NCBI RefSeq assembly: GCF_016862215.1
Contig: NZ_BOMN01000086.1
Location: forward strand, 124,001 to 188,000
From: Winogradskya humida
GTDB lineage: Bacteria; Actinomycetota; Actinomycetes; Mycobacteriales; Micromonosporaceae
Direction: 5' to 3'
Length of the DNA: 64,000 nt
Each line of letters begins with the position of its first letter. Position 1 is the first letter of the stretch. Shown piece by piece: positions 1 to 7,842 of the stretch. Under the pieces are notes generated by a model, which was not told where the DNA came from, searched no databases, and was given only the letters and a program-made list of their open reading frames with translations. The position numbers and the translations under genes are program-made.

Positions 1-135
1 GCACACGCCGAGCAGCAGGTCTCCAGATCGCTGCACTCGCCGAGACCTATCCGTCAATGTCCGACGGGTCGGGAAACCGTCGAGCTGCCGTGCTGCAAAA
101 CTCCCGCGCCGCAGGTGCGAAGCGGGATCCGAGGG

Positions 136-182
136 CACCCGGCCACCAGGCTGATGCGAGACCCGGGTGGTCTTGGTTTTTT
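136..182 (+). promoter_or_regulatory. possible attenuator in the rho leader
   Basis: Just upstream of the rho start there is a short hairpin (AGACC at 159-163, GGTCT at 169-173) followed by a run of six T (177-182). This is the layout of a weak intrinsic terminator. An alternative 7-bp pairing, CACCCGG (136-142) with CCGGGTG (163-169), would exclude it. The two mutually exclusive pairings suggest attenuation of rho, consistent with the known autoregulation of rho genes, but the 5-bp stem is short. The rest of 1-198 holds no gene that I can support. Confidence 0.35.
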
Positions 183-198
183 CGACGGAAGGAATCCA

Positions 199-2373
199 TT
201 GAGCGACACCACCGACGTGACGTCGGGTGTTTCTGACGTCGCTGACGACGGCGCCACCACCGCGGCAGTCACCAAACGCCGCCGCGGCGGCACGGGGCTG
301 TCCGCGATGTTGCTGCCCGAGCTGCAGAGTCTTGCCGCTTCCCTGGGCATCTCCGGCACTGCCCGGATGCGCAAGGGCGAGCTGATCACTGCCATCTCGG
401 AGCGTCAGAACGGCGGCTCCTCGTCCGCCGCTCCCGAGAGCACCCCGCGGTCGCGCCGGACCAACGGTTCGTCGGCCGCCGCCGCTGCCCCGGTTTCCGA
501 GGTTGCCCCGGTTGCCCAGGCTCCGGCTGCCCAAGCTCCGGTTGCCCAGGCGCCGGTCGCCCAAGCCGCCCCGGTTCAGGCTGCCCCGGTCGCTGCAAAG
601 GCCCCGGTAGCCGAGGCCGCTCCGGTTCAGGCCGCTCCGGTTCAGGCCGGCCCGGTTGTGGAGACCGTGCAGGCGGCTCCGGCTCAGGCCGAGGCCCCGG
701 CGCAGCCTGCCGCGACCACGACCGCTGAGCAGCCCGAGCAGGGTCGGCGCAGCAGCCGTCGGGAGCGCCAGGAGCGGGCCGACCGCGAGCCGCGTGAGCA
801 GAGCGACACCCGCACGGACAACAACCGCGCCGAGACCCGCACTGAGGGCACCGAGACCGCTGAGCGGCCGGAGCGTCCCGAGCGCGGCGACCGGCCGGAG
901 CGCGGCGACCGCAACCGCGACCGTCAGCGCAACCAGCAGCGTCCGGACGGCGGAAACGACCGCGGCAACGACCGTGGCGAGCGCAACGACCGTAACGATC
1001 GGGGCGACCGTAACGTCGACCGCAACGACCGTGGCCCGCGCAACGAGGTCCAGGACGACGACGACAACGATGGCGGCGAAGGCGGTCGGCGCAGCCGGCG
1101 CAGTCGTTTCCGCGACCGTCGTCGTGGCCGGGACCGCGACGGCACCGAGAGCGGCCCCACCACCGGTGGCCGGGACGGTGGCGGCCGCGACGGTGGCACC
1201 CGGGAGACCCGCGAGCCGCACATGAACGAGGACGACGTCCTGGTTCCGGTGGCCGGCATCCTGGACGTCCTCGACAACTACGCGTTCGTCCGCACGACCG
1301 GCTACCTGTCCGGCCCGAACGACGTCTACGTGTCGATGTCGCAGGTCAAGAAGCACGGGCTGCGCCGCGGTGACGCGGTCACCGGCGCCGTGCGGGCCGC
1401 CCCGCGGGAGAGCAACAGCGACCAGCGGCGCGACAAGTACAACCCGCTCGTGCGGCTCGACACGATCAACGGCATGGAGCCCGAGGAAGCCCGCCGGCGT
1501 CCCGAGTTCTACAAGCTGACCCCGCTCTACCCGCAGGAGCGTCTGCGGCTGGAGACCGAGCCGCACATCCTGACCACGCGCGTCATCGACCTGGTGATGC
1601 CGATCGGCAAGGGCCAGCGCGCCCTGATCGTCTCGCCGCCGAAGGCCGGTAAGACGATGGTGTTGCAGGCGATCGCCAACGCGATCACCCACAACAACCC
1701 CGAGTGCCACCTGATGGTCGTGCTGGTCGACGAGCGGCCCGAAGAGGTCACCGACATGCAGCGCTCGGTGAAGGGCGAGGTCATCGCGGCCACGTTCGAC
1801 CGGCCGCCGCAGGACCACACCACGGTCGCCGAGCTGGCGATCGAGCGGGCCAAGCGCCTCGTCGAGCTCGGTCACGACGTCGTCGTGCTGCTTGACTCGG
1901 TGACGCGGCTCGGCCGGTCGTACAACCTGGCGGCGCCCGCCTCCGGTCGCATCATGTCCGGTGGTATCGACTCGACGGCCCTCTACCCGCCGAAGCGGTT
2001 CCTCGGCGCGGCGCGCAACATCGAGAACGGTGGCTCGCTCACCATTCTCGCCACCGCGCTGGTGGAGACCGGCTCGATGATGGACACGGTCATCTTCGAG
2101 GAGTTCAAGGGCACCGGTAACGCGGAGCTGAAGCTGGACCGGAAGATCGCCGACCGGCGTACCTTCCCGGCCATCGACACGCACCCGTCCGGCACGCGTA
2201 AGGAAGAGATCCTGCTCGGCAAGGAAGAGCTGGCGATCATCCACAAGCTGCGCAAGGTGTTGAGCTCCCTGGAGTCCGGCGCCGCTCTCGACCTGCTGCT
2301 CGACCGGCTCAAGCAGAGTCGCACGAACGTCGAGTTCCTCATGCAGATCGCGAAGAGCACGCCCGGAGAGTAA
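199..2373 (+). CDS. rho: transcription termination factor Rho, actinobacterial long form
   Basis: Hexameric RNA-dependent ATPase that terminates transcription and is the target of bicyclomycin. I choose the TTG at 199 because an AAGGA ribosome site (189-193) precedes it and the protein then starts LSDTTDV; this gives 724 residues. Order: SAP-like helix-turn segment (about residues 34-70), an Ala/Pro/Val/Gln-rich stretch (about 95-175), an Arg/Asn/Asp/Glu-rich disordered insert with RGDR and NDRG repeats (about 180-340), the cold-shock RNA-binding fold (VPVAGILDVLDNYAF onward), Walker A (PPKAGKTMV), Walker B (VVVLLDS) and the R loop (GGIDSTALYPPKR). The insert makes it far longer than E. coli Rho (419 aa), which is normal in Actinobacteria. 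A strong hairpin follows the stop. Confidence 0.97.
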   Translation: MSDTTDVTSGVSDVADDGATTAAVTKRRRGGTGLSAMLLPELQSLAASLGISGTARMRKGELITAISERQNGGSSSAAPESTPRSRRTNGSSAAAAAPVSEVAPVAQAPAAQAPVAQAPVAQAAPVQAAPVAAKAPVAEAAPVQAAPVQAGPVVETVQAAPAQAEAPAQPAATTTAEQPEQGRRSSRRERQERADREPREQSDTRTDNNRAETRTEGTETAERPERPERGDRPERGDRNRDRQRNQQRPDGGNDRGNDRGERNDRNDRGDRNVDRNDRGPRNEVQDDDDNDGGEGGRRSRRSRFRDRRRGRDRDGTESGPTTGGRDGGGRDGGTRETREPHMNEDDVLVPVAGILDVLDNYAFVRTTGYLSGPNDVYVSMSQVKKHGLRRGDAVTGAVRAAPRESNSDQRRDKYNPLVRLDTINGMEPEEARRRPEFYKLTPLYPQERLRLETEPHILTTRVIDLVMPIGKGQRALIVSPPKAGKTMVLQAIANAITHNNPECHLMVVLVDERPEEVTDMQRSVKGEVIAATFDRPPQDHTTVAELAIERAKRLVELGHDVVVLLDSVTRLGRSYNLAAPASGRIMSGGIDSTALYPPKRFLGAARNIENGGSLTILATALVETGSMMDTVIFEEFKGTGNAELKLDRKIADRRTFPAIDTHPSGTRKEEILLGKEELAIIHKLRKVLSSLESGAALDLLLDRLKQSRTNVEFLMQIAKSTPGE

Positions 2374-2384
2374 ACACCCGACAA

Positions 2385-2419
2385 AAAGGGACGGTCACCT
2401 ACAAGGTGACCGTCCCTTT
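2385..2419 (+). terminator. intrinsic terminator after rho
   Basis: A perfect 15-bp inverted repeat (2385-2399 with 2405-2419) with a 5-nt TACAA loop starts 11 bases after the rho stop codon. The stem is AAA/TTT-tipped, so it could end transcripts from either direction. It separates rho from the nitric oxide synthase gene. Confidence 0.85.
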
Positions 2420-2499
2420 GTCGCACATCAGGTGCGTTCAGACCCAGAAGGGGTCATGCGAACCTTCCCAGCACGTTGCGACCTGGGGAGGACCGCTCG

Positions 2500-3657
2500 A
2501 TGATCGTGCCTGGTTACCGGGACCATCCGGCCGAGCCGTGGGACCCGGAGGCACCGGTCGACCCGGGCGAGGCGGAGGACTTCCTGCGCCGCTGTTACGT
2601 CGAGAATCCCCGTCTCGGACCGGTCGAGCCCCGGCTGGCCATCGTGCGGGCGCAGATCGCGGCGACCGGCGGCTATGTGCACACCACCGAGGAGCTCAGC
2701 CACGGCGCGCGGATGGCGTGGCGCAACTCGAGCCGGTGCATCGGGCGGCTCTACTGGCGCAGCCTGCAGGTGCTCGACCGGCGCCGCGCGCGTACCGCCG
2801 ATGAGATCTTCCAGTTGCTGGTACACCACCTGCAGACCGCCGGGGGTGGCCGGGAGCAGGGCCGGGTCCGGCCGGTGATCAGCATCTTCGCGCCCGCCCA
2901 GCCGGGCCGCCCGCACGCCCGCGTCCACAACGACCAGCTGATCCGCTACGCCGGCTACCGCACCGAGGACGGCGGCCACGTGGGCGACCCGGCCCAGATC
3001 GCGTTCACCGAGGCGATGGGGAGGCTCGGGTGGCGGGGCAAGGGCGAGGCGTTCGACATCCTCCCGCTCGCCATCGAGGTCCCGGGCCGGCCGGTACGCC
3101 TCTACGACCTCCCCGAACGCGCCATCCTCGAGGTGCCCCTGACCCACCCCGAACACGGCTGGTTCGCCGAGCTGGGGCTGCGCTGGCACGCCGTACCCGT
3201 CATCTCGAACATGCGCCTGACGATCGGCGGCGTGAGCTACCCCCTCGCGCCCTTCAACGGCTGGTACCTCGGCGCGGAGATCGGTGCCCGGAACCTGGCC
3301 GACCCGGGCCGCTACGACATGCTGCCGGTGGTCGCGCAGCGGCTGGGCCTGGACACCAGCCGGGAATCGTCGCTGTGGCGGGACAGCGCCCTGGTCGAGC
3401 TGAACCGGGCCGTCCTCTGGTCGTTCGAGCGGGCCGGGGTGAAGATCACCGACCATCACACCGAGTCACAGCGGTTCATCACGCACCTGCGCAACGAGGA
3501 GAAGGCGGGCCGTCCGGTGCCGGCCGACTGGACGTGGATCGTGCCGCCGATCTCGGGCGGGCTCACGCCGGTGTTCCATCGTTACTACGAGGAGCTGGAC
3601 CTGCGCCCCAACTTCTACCCGGTTGACGATGCCCGCTGCCCTATGCGAAACCATTGA
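2500..3657 (+). CDS. nos: bacterial nitric oxide synthase, oxygenase domain only
   Basis: Haem-thiolate enzyme that oxidises L-arginine via N-hydroxyarginine to citrulline and NO. The ATG at 2500 has a GGGGAGGA site 7 bases upstream; 385 residues. The haem Cys80 sits in WRNSSRCIGR, the substrate-binding Glu260 in PFNGWYLGAEIGARN, and the C-terminal pterin/dimer motif WIVPPISGG and the TPVFH motif are present. There is no fused or adjacent flavin reductase, as in other bacterial NOS, so it must borrow electrons from cellular flavoproteins. The last 17 bases overlap the 3' end of the convergent RNA ligase gene. It lies between rho and rpmE, where most actinobacteria have nothing comparable, suggesting an inserted gene. 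Confidence 0.95.
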   Translation: MIVPGYRDHPAEPWDPEAPVDPGEAEDFLRRCYVENPRLGPVEPRLAIVRAQIAATGGYVHTTEELSHGARMAWRNSSRCIGRLYWRSLQVLDRRRARTADEIFQLLVHHLQTAGGGREQGRVRPVISIFAPAQPGRPHARVHNDQLIRYAGYRTEDGGHVGDPAQIAFTEAMGRLGWRGKGEAFDILPLAIEVPGRPVRLYDLPERAILEVPLTHPEHGWFAELGLRWHAVPVISNMRLTIGGVSYPLAPFNGWYLGAEIGARNLADPGRYDMLPVVAQRLGLDTSRESSLWRDSALVELNRAVLWSFERAGVKITDHHTESQRFITHLRNEEKAGRPVPADWTWIVPPISGGLTPVFHRYYEELDLRPNFYPVDDARCPMRNH

Positions 3658-4273
3658 CCGCGAAGTCGTCGCGGTGGCGCCAGGAGGCTTCGGTGCGTAC
3701 GTGCTCCGGGCGTACCCACTTGAGGAGCTTGAGGGTGAACTCGTCGGCGGGGATCCGCCCTGCGCTACGGACCACGAAGCCCTCGGATTCTCCGGGGTCG
3801 CACCGCAGCGCCCAGGCCGCGCGGGCCTCGCTCAGGCTGAGCCCGCGGTAGAGGACCGGCACCACCGGGAGCTCCAGCCGGGTCGCCCAGTCCACGGTGT
3901 CGTCCCAGCCGAGCAGCGTGTTCGTCTCGTCCCAGATGCCGAAGACCATGAAGACCCCGGGCAGCTCTGTGTACGCGATGCTGCGCCGGGCCCACATCGA
4001 CTCCCCGCAGACCCGCCAGTCGTCGGGTATCCGATACGCGGTCATCGCCCACAACGCCTTCGCCGGCACGTCCCACGGCTGGGTGCCGGAGTCGAGGGAG
4101 CGGGCGTACATCGTGTCCCGGGTGAAGGTCAGGTTGCCGCCGTCGAGCTTCTCCGTCACCACCAGTTCCCCGTCCAACCAGGACAGGTCGTGCTGGATCC
4201 GGTCGTCGTTCGTGGCGCCCGGGGAATCGGGCAGATGGAAAGTACGCGGGTACTTGCCCACCTGCCCGCTCAT
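3641..4273 (-). CDS. small Rnl2-type RNA ligase (third gene of the RNA-repair cassette)
   Basis: ATP-dependent RNA ligase nucleotidyltransferase module, 210 residues. Motif I is TEKLDGGN with Lys42 the expected AMP-accepting lysine; motif IIIa-like FGIWDE, motif IV SEGFVVRS and motif V LKLLKWVRPEH follow in order. These define the covalent nucleotidyltransferase superfamily, closest in style to T4 RNA ligase 2 and related RNA ligase proteins. It is much shorter than T4 Rnl2 (334 aa) and has little beyond motif V, so the C-terminal domain is absent or reduced. Its ATG (4273) directly abuts the stop of the kinase-phosphatase gene (4274) with no gap, implying coupled expression. The precise substrate (nicked duplex, tRNA or guided RNA) cannot be read from sequence. 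Confidence 0.87.
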   Translation of the reverse strand: MSGQVGKYPRTFHLPDSPGATNDDRIQHDLSWLDGELVVTEKLDGGNLTFTRDTMYARSLDSGTQPWDVPAKALWAMTAYRIPDDWRVCGESMWARRSIAYTELPGVFMVFGIWDETNTLLGWDDTVDWATRLELPVVPVLYRGLSLSEARAAWALRCDPGESEGFVVRSAGRIPADEFTLKLLKWVRPEHVRTEASWRHRDDFAVNGFA

Positions 4274-5170
4274 TTAAAAGTCTCCCTCAGCCACCTGGAA
4301 CACGGTCAGCCCGAGACCGCGCCACATGCGCACCACCTGCTGGCGGTCGTCGAACACGCCGACCACCCGCCAGCGCGGGCTGATCTCCTGATCGAAGATC
4401 TCCCGCTTGACGATCGCATCCTTACGGCTGTCGCCGGCCGGACGCATGAATAGTCCTTCGTACGGCACATCCACGTAAAGGTCCAGCCAGGCCCGCGTTT
4501 CTTCGCGGCAGACCTCGTCACGTCCCGAGCAGAACACGATCGCGTTCCCGGCGGCGTGCATCGCCCGGACCGCCGCGATCACCGCCGGGTTCGGCGCGTC
4601 CTCACCGACCCGGGACCAGTCGAACGGGCTCCGGCCGCTCATCAGCGCGACCGTCCCGTCGATGTCGACGAGCACCACCGCGGGCAGCTCGGGGTCCGGC
4701 TCGTACACCAGTCCCGGACCGCCCGGGTCCACGAACGGGATCGGCAGCGGAAGGTTCTTACCCTTCAGATACCGCTCGTGCATGCGCCGGATCGGCTCCT
4801 CGCCGACCTTCTCGTCCGCCGGGCGGTCCGCATCACGACGGATGCATTCCTCCACCGGCACGTCGGTGAAGTCGTGCACCTCGAACGTCGCGTGGAACCG
4901 GGCGGCCAATTCGGCCCACTCGCGGACGGTTTTGCCCCGCAGGTTGGTGTCGTCGACGATGACATCGGCGTGCGCGCGTAGCAGGGCCTCGACGGCGGCC
5001 CGCTGGGCGTGCGTGACCTGCCCCTCGGCCCACTGGGTGAAGAGGCGCTGCCCGTGCAGCATCCGGCGCAGGTCGTCGCGGTTGACCCGGACGACGTTCG
5101 GTTGCAGCTTGCGGGCGAAAGTGGTCTTCCCCGAGGCGGGCAGCCCCCGGGTTATCAACAGGCGGGTCAT
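4274..5170 (-). CDS. pnkp: T4-type polynucleotide 5'-kinase / 3'-phosphatase
   Basis: Bifunctional RNA end-healing enzyme, 298 residues against 301 for T4 Pnkp. N-terminal kinase: P-loop GLPASGKTT (residues 9-17) and the acceptor-site motif NRDDLR (30-35), matching the T4 NRDD-R arrangement. C-terminal HAD-type phosphatase: DIDGT (169-173) with the two catalytic aspartates, followed by a GRSPFDW segment like the one in T4 Pnkp, then FCSGRDE and a terminal FDDR acidic motif. It would convert 2',3'-cyclic-phosphate and 5'-OH ends into ligatable 3'-OH and 5'-phosphate ends. The start at 5170 overlaps the stop of the upstream ligase by 4 bases (ATGA); an in-frame extension upstream would run deep into that gene and is rejected. 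Confidence 0.93.
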   Translation of the reverse strand: MTRLLITRGLPASGKTTFARKLQPNVVRVNRDDLRRMLHGQRLFTQWAEGQVTHAQRAAVEALLRAHADVIVDDTNLRGKTVREWAELAARFHATFEVHDFTDVPVEECIRRDADRPADEKVGEEPIRRMHERYLKGKNLPLPIPFVDPGGPGLVYEPDPELPAVVLVDIDGTVALMSGRSPFDWSRVGEDAPNPAVIAAVRAMHAAGNAIVFCSGRDEVCREETRAWLDLYVDVPYEGLFMRPAGDSRKDAIVKREIFDQEISPRWRVVGVFDDRQQVVRMWRGLGLTVFQVAEGDF

Positions 5171-6243
5171 GACGTGATTCCTTCTGCGGCGGGCTTCAAG
5201 AGGGCTCCAGCCGGCTTCACGAGGGTCCAGAGCCCCGGCCGGTAGTCCTTGTCGTCGAGGCGCAGGAACAGCGCGCCCCGGTGCCGGCTTTTCAGCGCCT
5301 GAGCAGCGAACTCGCGCCGGCCCCACCCCTCGGGCAGGGCGGCCACGATCGCCGCGAACTCCTTCTCCACGTCCTCCGCCATCGTGTCGACGGCCGCGAT
5401 GAGCTCGGTGGCGACCCCGGTCACCCACGCGTGGAACTCGTCGGGCAGGGGTTCCGTCAGCGCGTCCAGGTCGCCACCGGCCACGAGCACTTCCCATACC
5501 GTACGGTCGGAAAGTCCCGTCACCAGCCGATGCAGCCGTACGTACTCGGCGTACTTGATCTTCACGCGCTCGTCACTGCCGACGAAGTGCACAACCATCC
5601 CCTCCCGCCCTTCCCGGGCCGGAGCGGCGAGTGCATCAGCGAGCGTCGCATAGGCGAACGTCTCGACGACCGGCCCCGGCCAGCCCGGCACCGCCTCGGG
5701 CCCGTGGGTCCGCCCGGTCGCGATCTCCACCGCCCCGAGCAGCACCAGATCGTCGAGGCCGGAGTAATCGACCACGATCCGGTTCGCCGGGTAGATGATC
5801 TCCACGAGCACGGTCAGCCCGTCCGGCGGGACAAAACCGGCATACCGGCTGCGCAGGATCTCCGTCGCGTGCTGAGCCTGCTCCGAGGCGAACGACCCGC
5901 GCGTGGCCACCGCCCAGCCGTCACCGTCCGGATAGACGATCCCGAGCGACCCGTCGAGCTTGTCCGTGACCACAACCTTCGCGGCGGGGTCGAGAACCGG
6001 TGCGTGCGACTCGGTGTGGTTGAAGAATTTTTCCAGGGGACGCGCCAGGATCTTGGAATCCGAGTCCATGATCAAACCCCGGCAGGCCAGGGTGACCGGG
6101 GTCCAGGCGCCCGAATACTGCGCCGCCTCGGTGTAGTTGTAGATCGAGAAGGGCTTCGAGGGATGACGCTGCACCCGCACGTGCCCGGCCTCGATCGCCG
6201 CAGCCAGGTCGGCCGGGTCGAAGACGTCAGCGAGCAGCGTCAT
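5167..6243 (-). CDS. rnl1: T4 Rnl1-like RNA ligase (first gene of the RNA-repair cassette)
   Basis: ATP-dependent RNA ligase of the T4 RNA ligase 1 family, 358 residues (T4 Rnl1 is 374). Visible motifs: the upstream CRGLIMD segment; motif Ia-like RPLEKFFNH (68-76), very like the T4 sequence; motif I TDKLDGSLG with nucleophile Lys95; motif III VLVEIIYPANRIVVDY; motif IV EGMVVHF; motif V KIKYAEYVRLHR; then a helical C-terminal domain, the part that recognises tRNA anticodon breaks in T4. An AAGGAAA site precedes the ATG. It leads a three-gene operon with the end-healing kinase-phosphatase and a second ligase. It is divergent from rpmE across 193 bases, so its promoter should lie in 6244-6436. 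Confidence 0.92.
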   Translation of the reverse strand: MTLLADVFDPADLAAAIEAGHVRVQRHPSKPFSIYNYTEAAQYSGAWTPVTLACRGLIMDSDSKILARPLEKFFNHTESHAPVLDPAAKVVVTDKLDGSLGIVYPDGDGWAVATRGSFASEQAQHATEILRSRYAGFVPPDGLTVLVEIIYPANRIVVDYSGLDDLVLLGAVEIATGRTHGPEAVPGWPGPVVETFAYATLADALAAPAREGREGMVVHFVGSDERVKIKYAEYVRLHRLVTGLSDRTVWEVLVAGGDLDALTEPLPDEFHAWVTGVATELIAAVDTMAEDVEKEFAAIVAALPEGWGRREFAAQALKSRHRGALFLRLDDKDYRPGLWTLVKPAGALLKPAAEGITS

Positions 6244-6436
6244 GGCACTTTCCTTTCAGCTTGGGGAATGCCCCGAGGGCGCCTCACGTTATCGACCACG
6301 TACCACCTGCCGCCTCCGATTTCTTCCGGAGGTGCCCGGCATGGCAGACTGATACATCGGCCAGTAAGGGTTCCGGTTCACGCCTTCAGCACGACGGCGA
6401 CCCGGCGACCCGATCATCGAGAGGGACCGAGTAAAC

Positions 6437-6664
6437 ATGAAGAGCGGAATCCACCCGGAGTACACGGCCACCGAGGTCGTCTGCTCCTGCGGCGCCACTT
6501 TCCAGACCCGCAGCACCGCCAAGGGCGACATCCGTGTCGAGACCTGCAGCGCCTGCCACCCGTTCTACACGGGCAAGCAGCGCGTGCTGGACACCGCGGG
6601 TCGGGTCGCCAAGTTCCAGGCGAAGTACGCGAAGGTCAACGCCGGCGGTACCAAGAAGAAGTAA
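6437..6664 (+). CDS. rpmE: 50S ribosomal protein L31, zinc-binding form
   Basis: 75-residue ribosomal protein L31. The four cysteines (CSCG near 16-19 and CSAC near 37-40) identify the zinc-binding C+ type rather than the zinc-free paralogue made under zinc limitation. The start ATG has a GAGAGGGA site about 10 bases upstream. It is followed by a strong hairpin and then prfA, the usual actinobacterial order. Confidence 0.97.
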   Translation: MKSGIHPEYTATEVVCSCGATFQTRSTAKGDIRVETCSACHPFYTGKQRVLDTAGRVAKFQAKYAKVNAGGTKKK

Positions 6665-6672
6665 CTGCCTCC

Positions 6673-6711
6673 ACGGCGCCCGGACCCGCACTCAGCGGGG
6701 CCGGGCGCCGT
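6673..6711 (+). terminator. nested GC-rich hairpin between rpmE and prfA
   Basis: An 11-bp outer stem (6673-6683 with 6701-6711) encloses a 5-bp inner stem (CCCGC 6685-6689, GCGGG 6695-6699). There is no T run after it, so it may act as a partial terminator that lowers prfA expression relative to rpmE, or as a 3' stabiliser of the rpmE message. Confidence 0.6.
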
Positions 6712-6750
6712 TGGCATGTTCGGCCCAGGAGTGTTGATAAGGGAGAAGCA

Positions 6751-7842
6751 GTGAGTAACGACCGGCTCAGTCAGCTCCTGGAGGAGTACGCCCAGCTCGA
6801 GAAGCAGATGGAAGACCCTTCCATCCACTCCGACCAGGCCCTCGTGCGCCGGGTCGGGCGGCGCTTCGCCGAGCTCGCGCCGATCTCCGCCGCCAACAAC
6901 GAGCTGGAGGCGGCGCGCGCCGACCTGGCCGCGGCGAAGGAGCTGGCAGCCGAGGACTCCTCGTTCGCCAGTGAGGTCGAGGCCGTCGCCGCGGTGCTGC
7001 CCGCGCTGGAGGAGAAGCTCGGCGAGATGCTGATCCCGCGGGACCCGCATGACGCCAAGGACGTCATCGTCGAGATCAAGGCCGGCGAGGGTGGCCAGGA
7101 GTCGGCGCTGTTCGCGGGCGATCTGGTGCGCATGTACACCCGTTATGCGGAGCGGCACGGCTGGGTCGTCGAGGTGATCGAGGCGCAGGACTCGGACCTC
7201 GGCGGGGTCAAGGACATCTCGTTCGCGGTCAAGACCAAGGGCGTACCCGCCGGTGGGCATGGGGTCTGGTCGCGGTTGAAGTGGGAGGGCGGCGTGCACC
7301 GGGTGCAGCGCGTGCCCGTCACGGAGTCGCAGGGCCGCATCCACACGTCGGCTGCCGGGGTGCTGGTGCTTCCCGAGGCGGAGGACGTGGACGTCCAGAT
7401 CGAGCCGGGTGACCTGAGGGTCGACGTGTTCCGGTCGTCGGGGCCCGGCGGGCAGTCCGTCAACACCACCGACTCGGCCGTGCGGATCACCCACCTGCCC
7501 ACGGGCACGGTGGTGAGCTGCCAGAACGAGAAGAGCCAGCTGCAGAACCGCGAGTCGGCGATGCGGATCCTGCGGTCCCGGCTGCTGGCGATCGCGCAGG
7601 AGCAGGCCGACGCGGCCGCCTCCGACGCGCGCAAGCTGCAGGTCCGGACGGTTGACCGCTCGGAGCGCATCCGGACGTACAACTTCCCCCAGAACCGGAT
7701 CAGTGACCACCGCATCGGCTACACGGCGTACAACCTCGATCTGGCTCTGGGCGGCGAGCTGGATGCCGTGCTCGACGCCCTCGCCGAAGCCGACCGCGCT
7801 GCCCGCCTCGCCGGCGGCACCGAAATCGGCCGTAGGCCCTAG
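6751..7842 (+). CDS. prfA: peptide chain release factor 1
   Basis: Class I release factor for UAA/UAG, 363 residues. The GTG at 6751 with a GGGAGAA site 7 bases upstream is the real start; the reading frame stays open far upstream but that part is not protein-like. The anticodon-mimic tripeptide is PVT (in RVPVTESQGRIHTSA), the RF1 type P-x-T rather than the RF2 SPF. The catalytic GGQ is in SSGPGGQSVNTTDSAVR, where the glutamine is methylated by PrmC, encoded at 12065-12940. The stop overlaps the end of the convergent beta-propeller gene by 4 bases. Confidence 0.97.
   Translation: MSNDRLSQLLEEYAQLEKQMEDPSIHSDQALVRRVGRRFAELAPISAANNELEAARADLAAAKELAAEDSSFASEVEAVAAVLPALEEKLGEMLIPRDPHDAKDVIVEIKAGEGGQESALFAGDLVRMYTRYAERHGWVVEVIEAQDSDLGGVKDISFAVKTKGVPAGGHGVWSRLKWEGGVHRVQRVPVTESQGRIHTSAAGVLVLPEAEDVDVQIEPGDLRVDVFRSSGPGGQSVNTTDSAVRITHLPTGTVVSCQNEKSQLQNRESAMRILRSRLLAIAQEQADAAASDARKLQVRTVDRSERIRTYNFPQNRISDHRIGYTAYNLDLALGGELDAVLDALAEADRAARLAGGTEIGRRP

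Noticed and set aside
654..1277. Long open frames on both strands within the rho insert
   Set aside because: They encode Arg/Thr/Pro-only sequence caused by the repetitive, GC-rich rho codons; rho itself explains the segment.
3030..3626. 198-codon frame inside nos
   Set aside because: Arg/Pro/Ala shadow of the NOS gene with no ribosome site.
5281..6750. In-frame N-terminal extension of prfA
   Set aside because: Overlaps rnl1 and rpmE and gives non-protein-like sequence; GTG at 6751 has the ribosome site and fits RF1 length.
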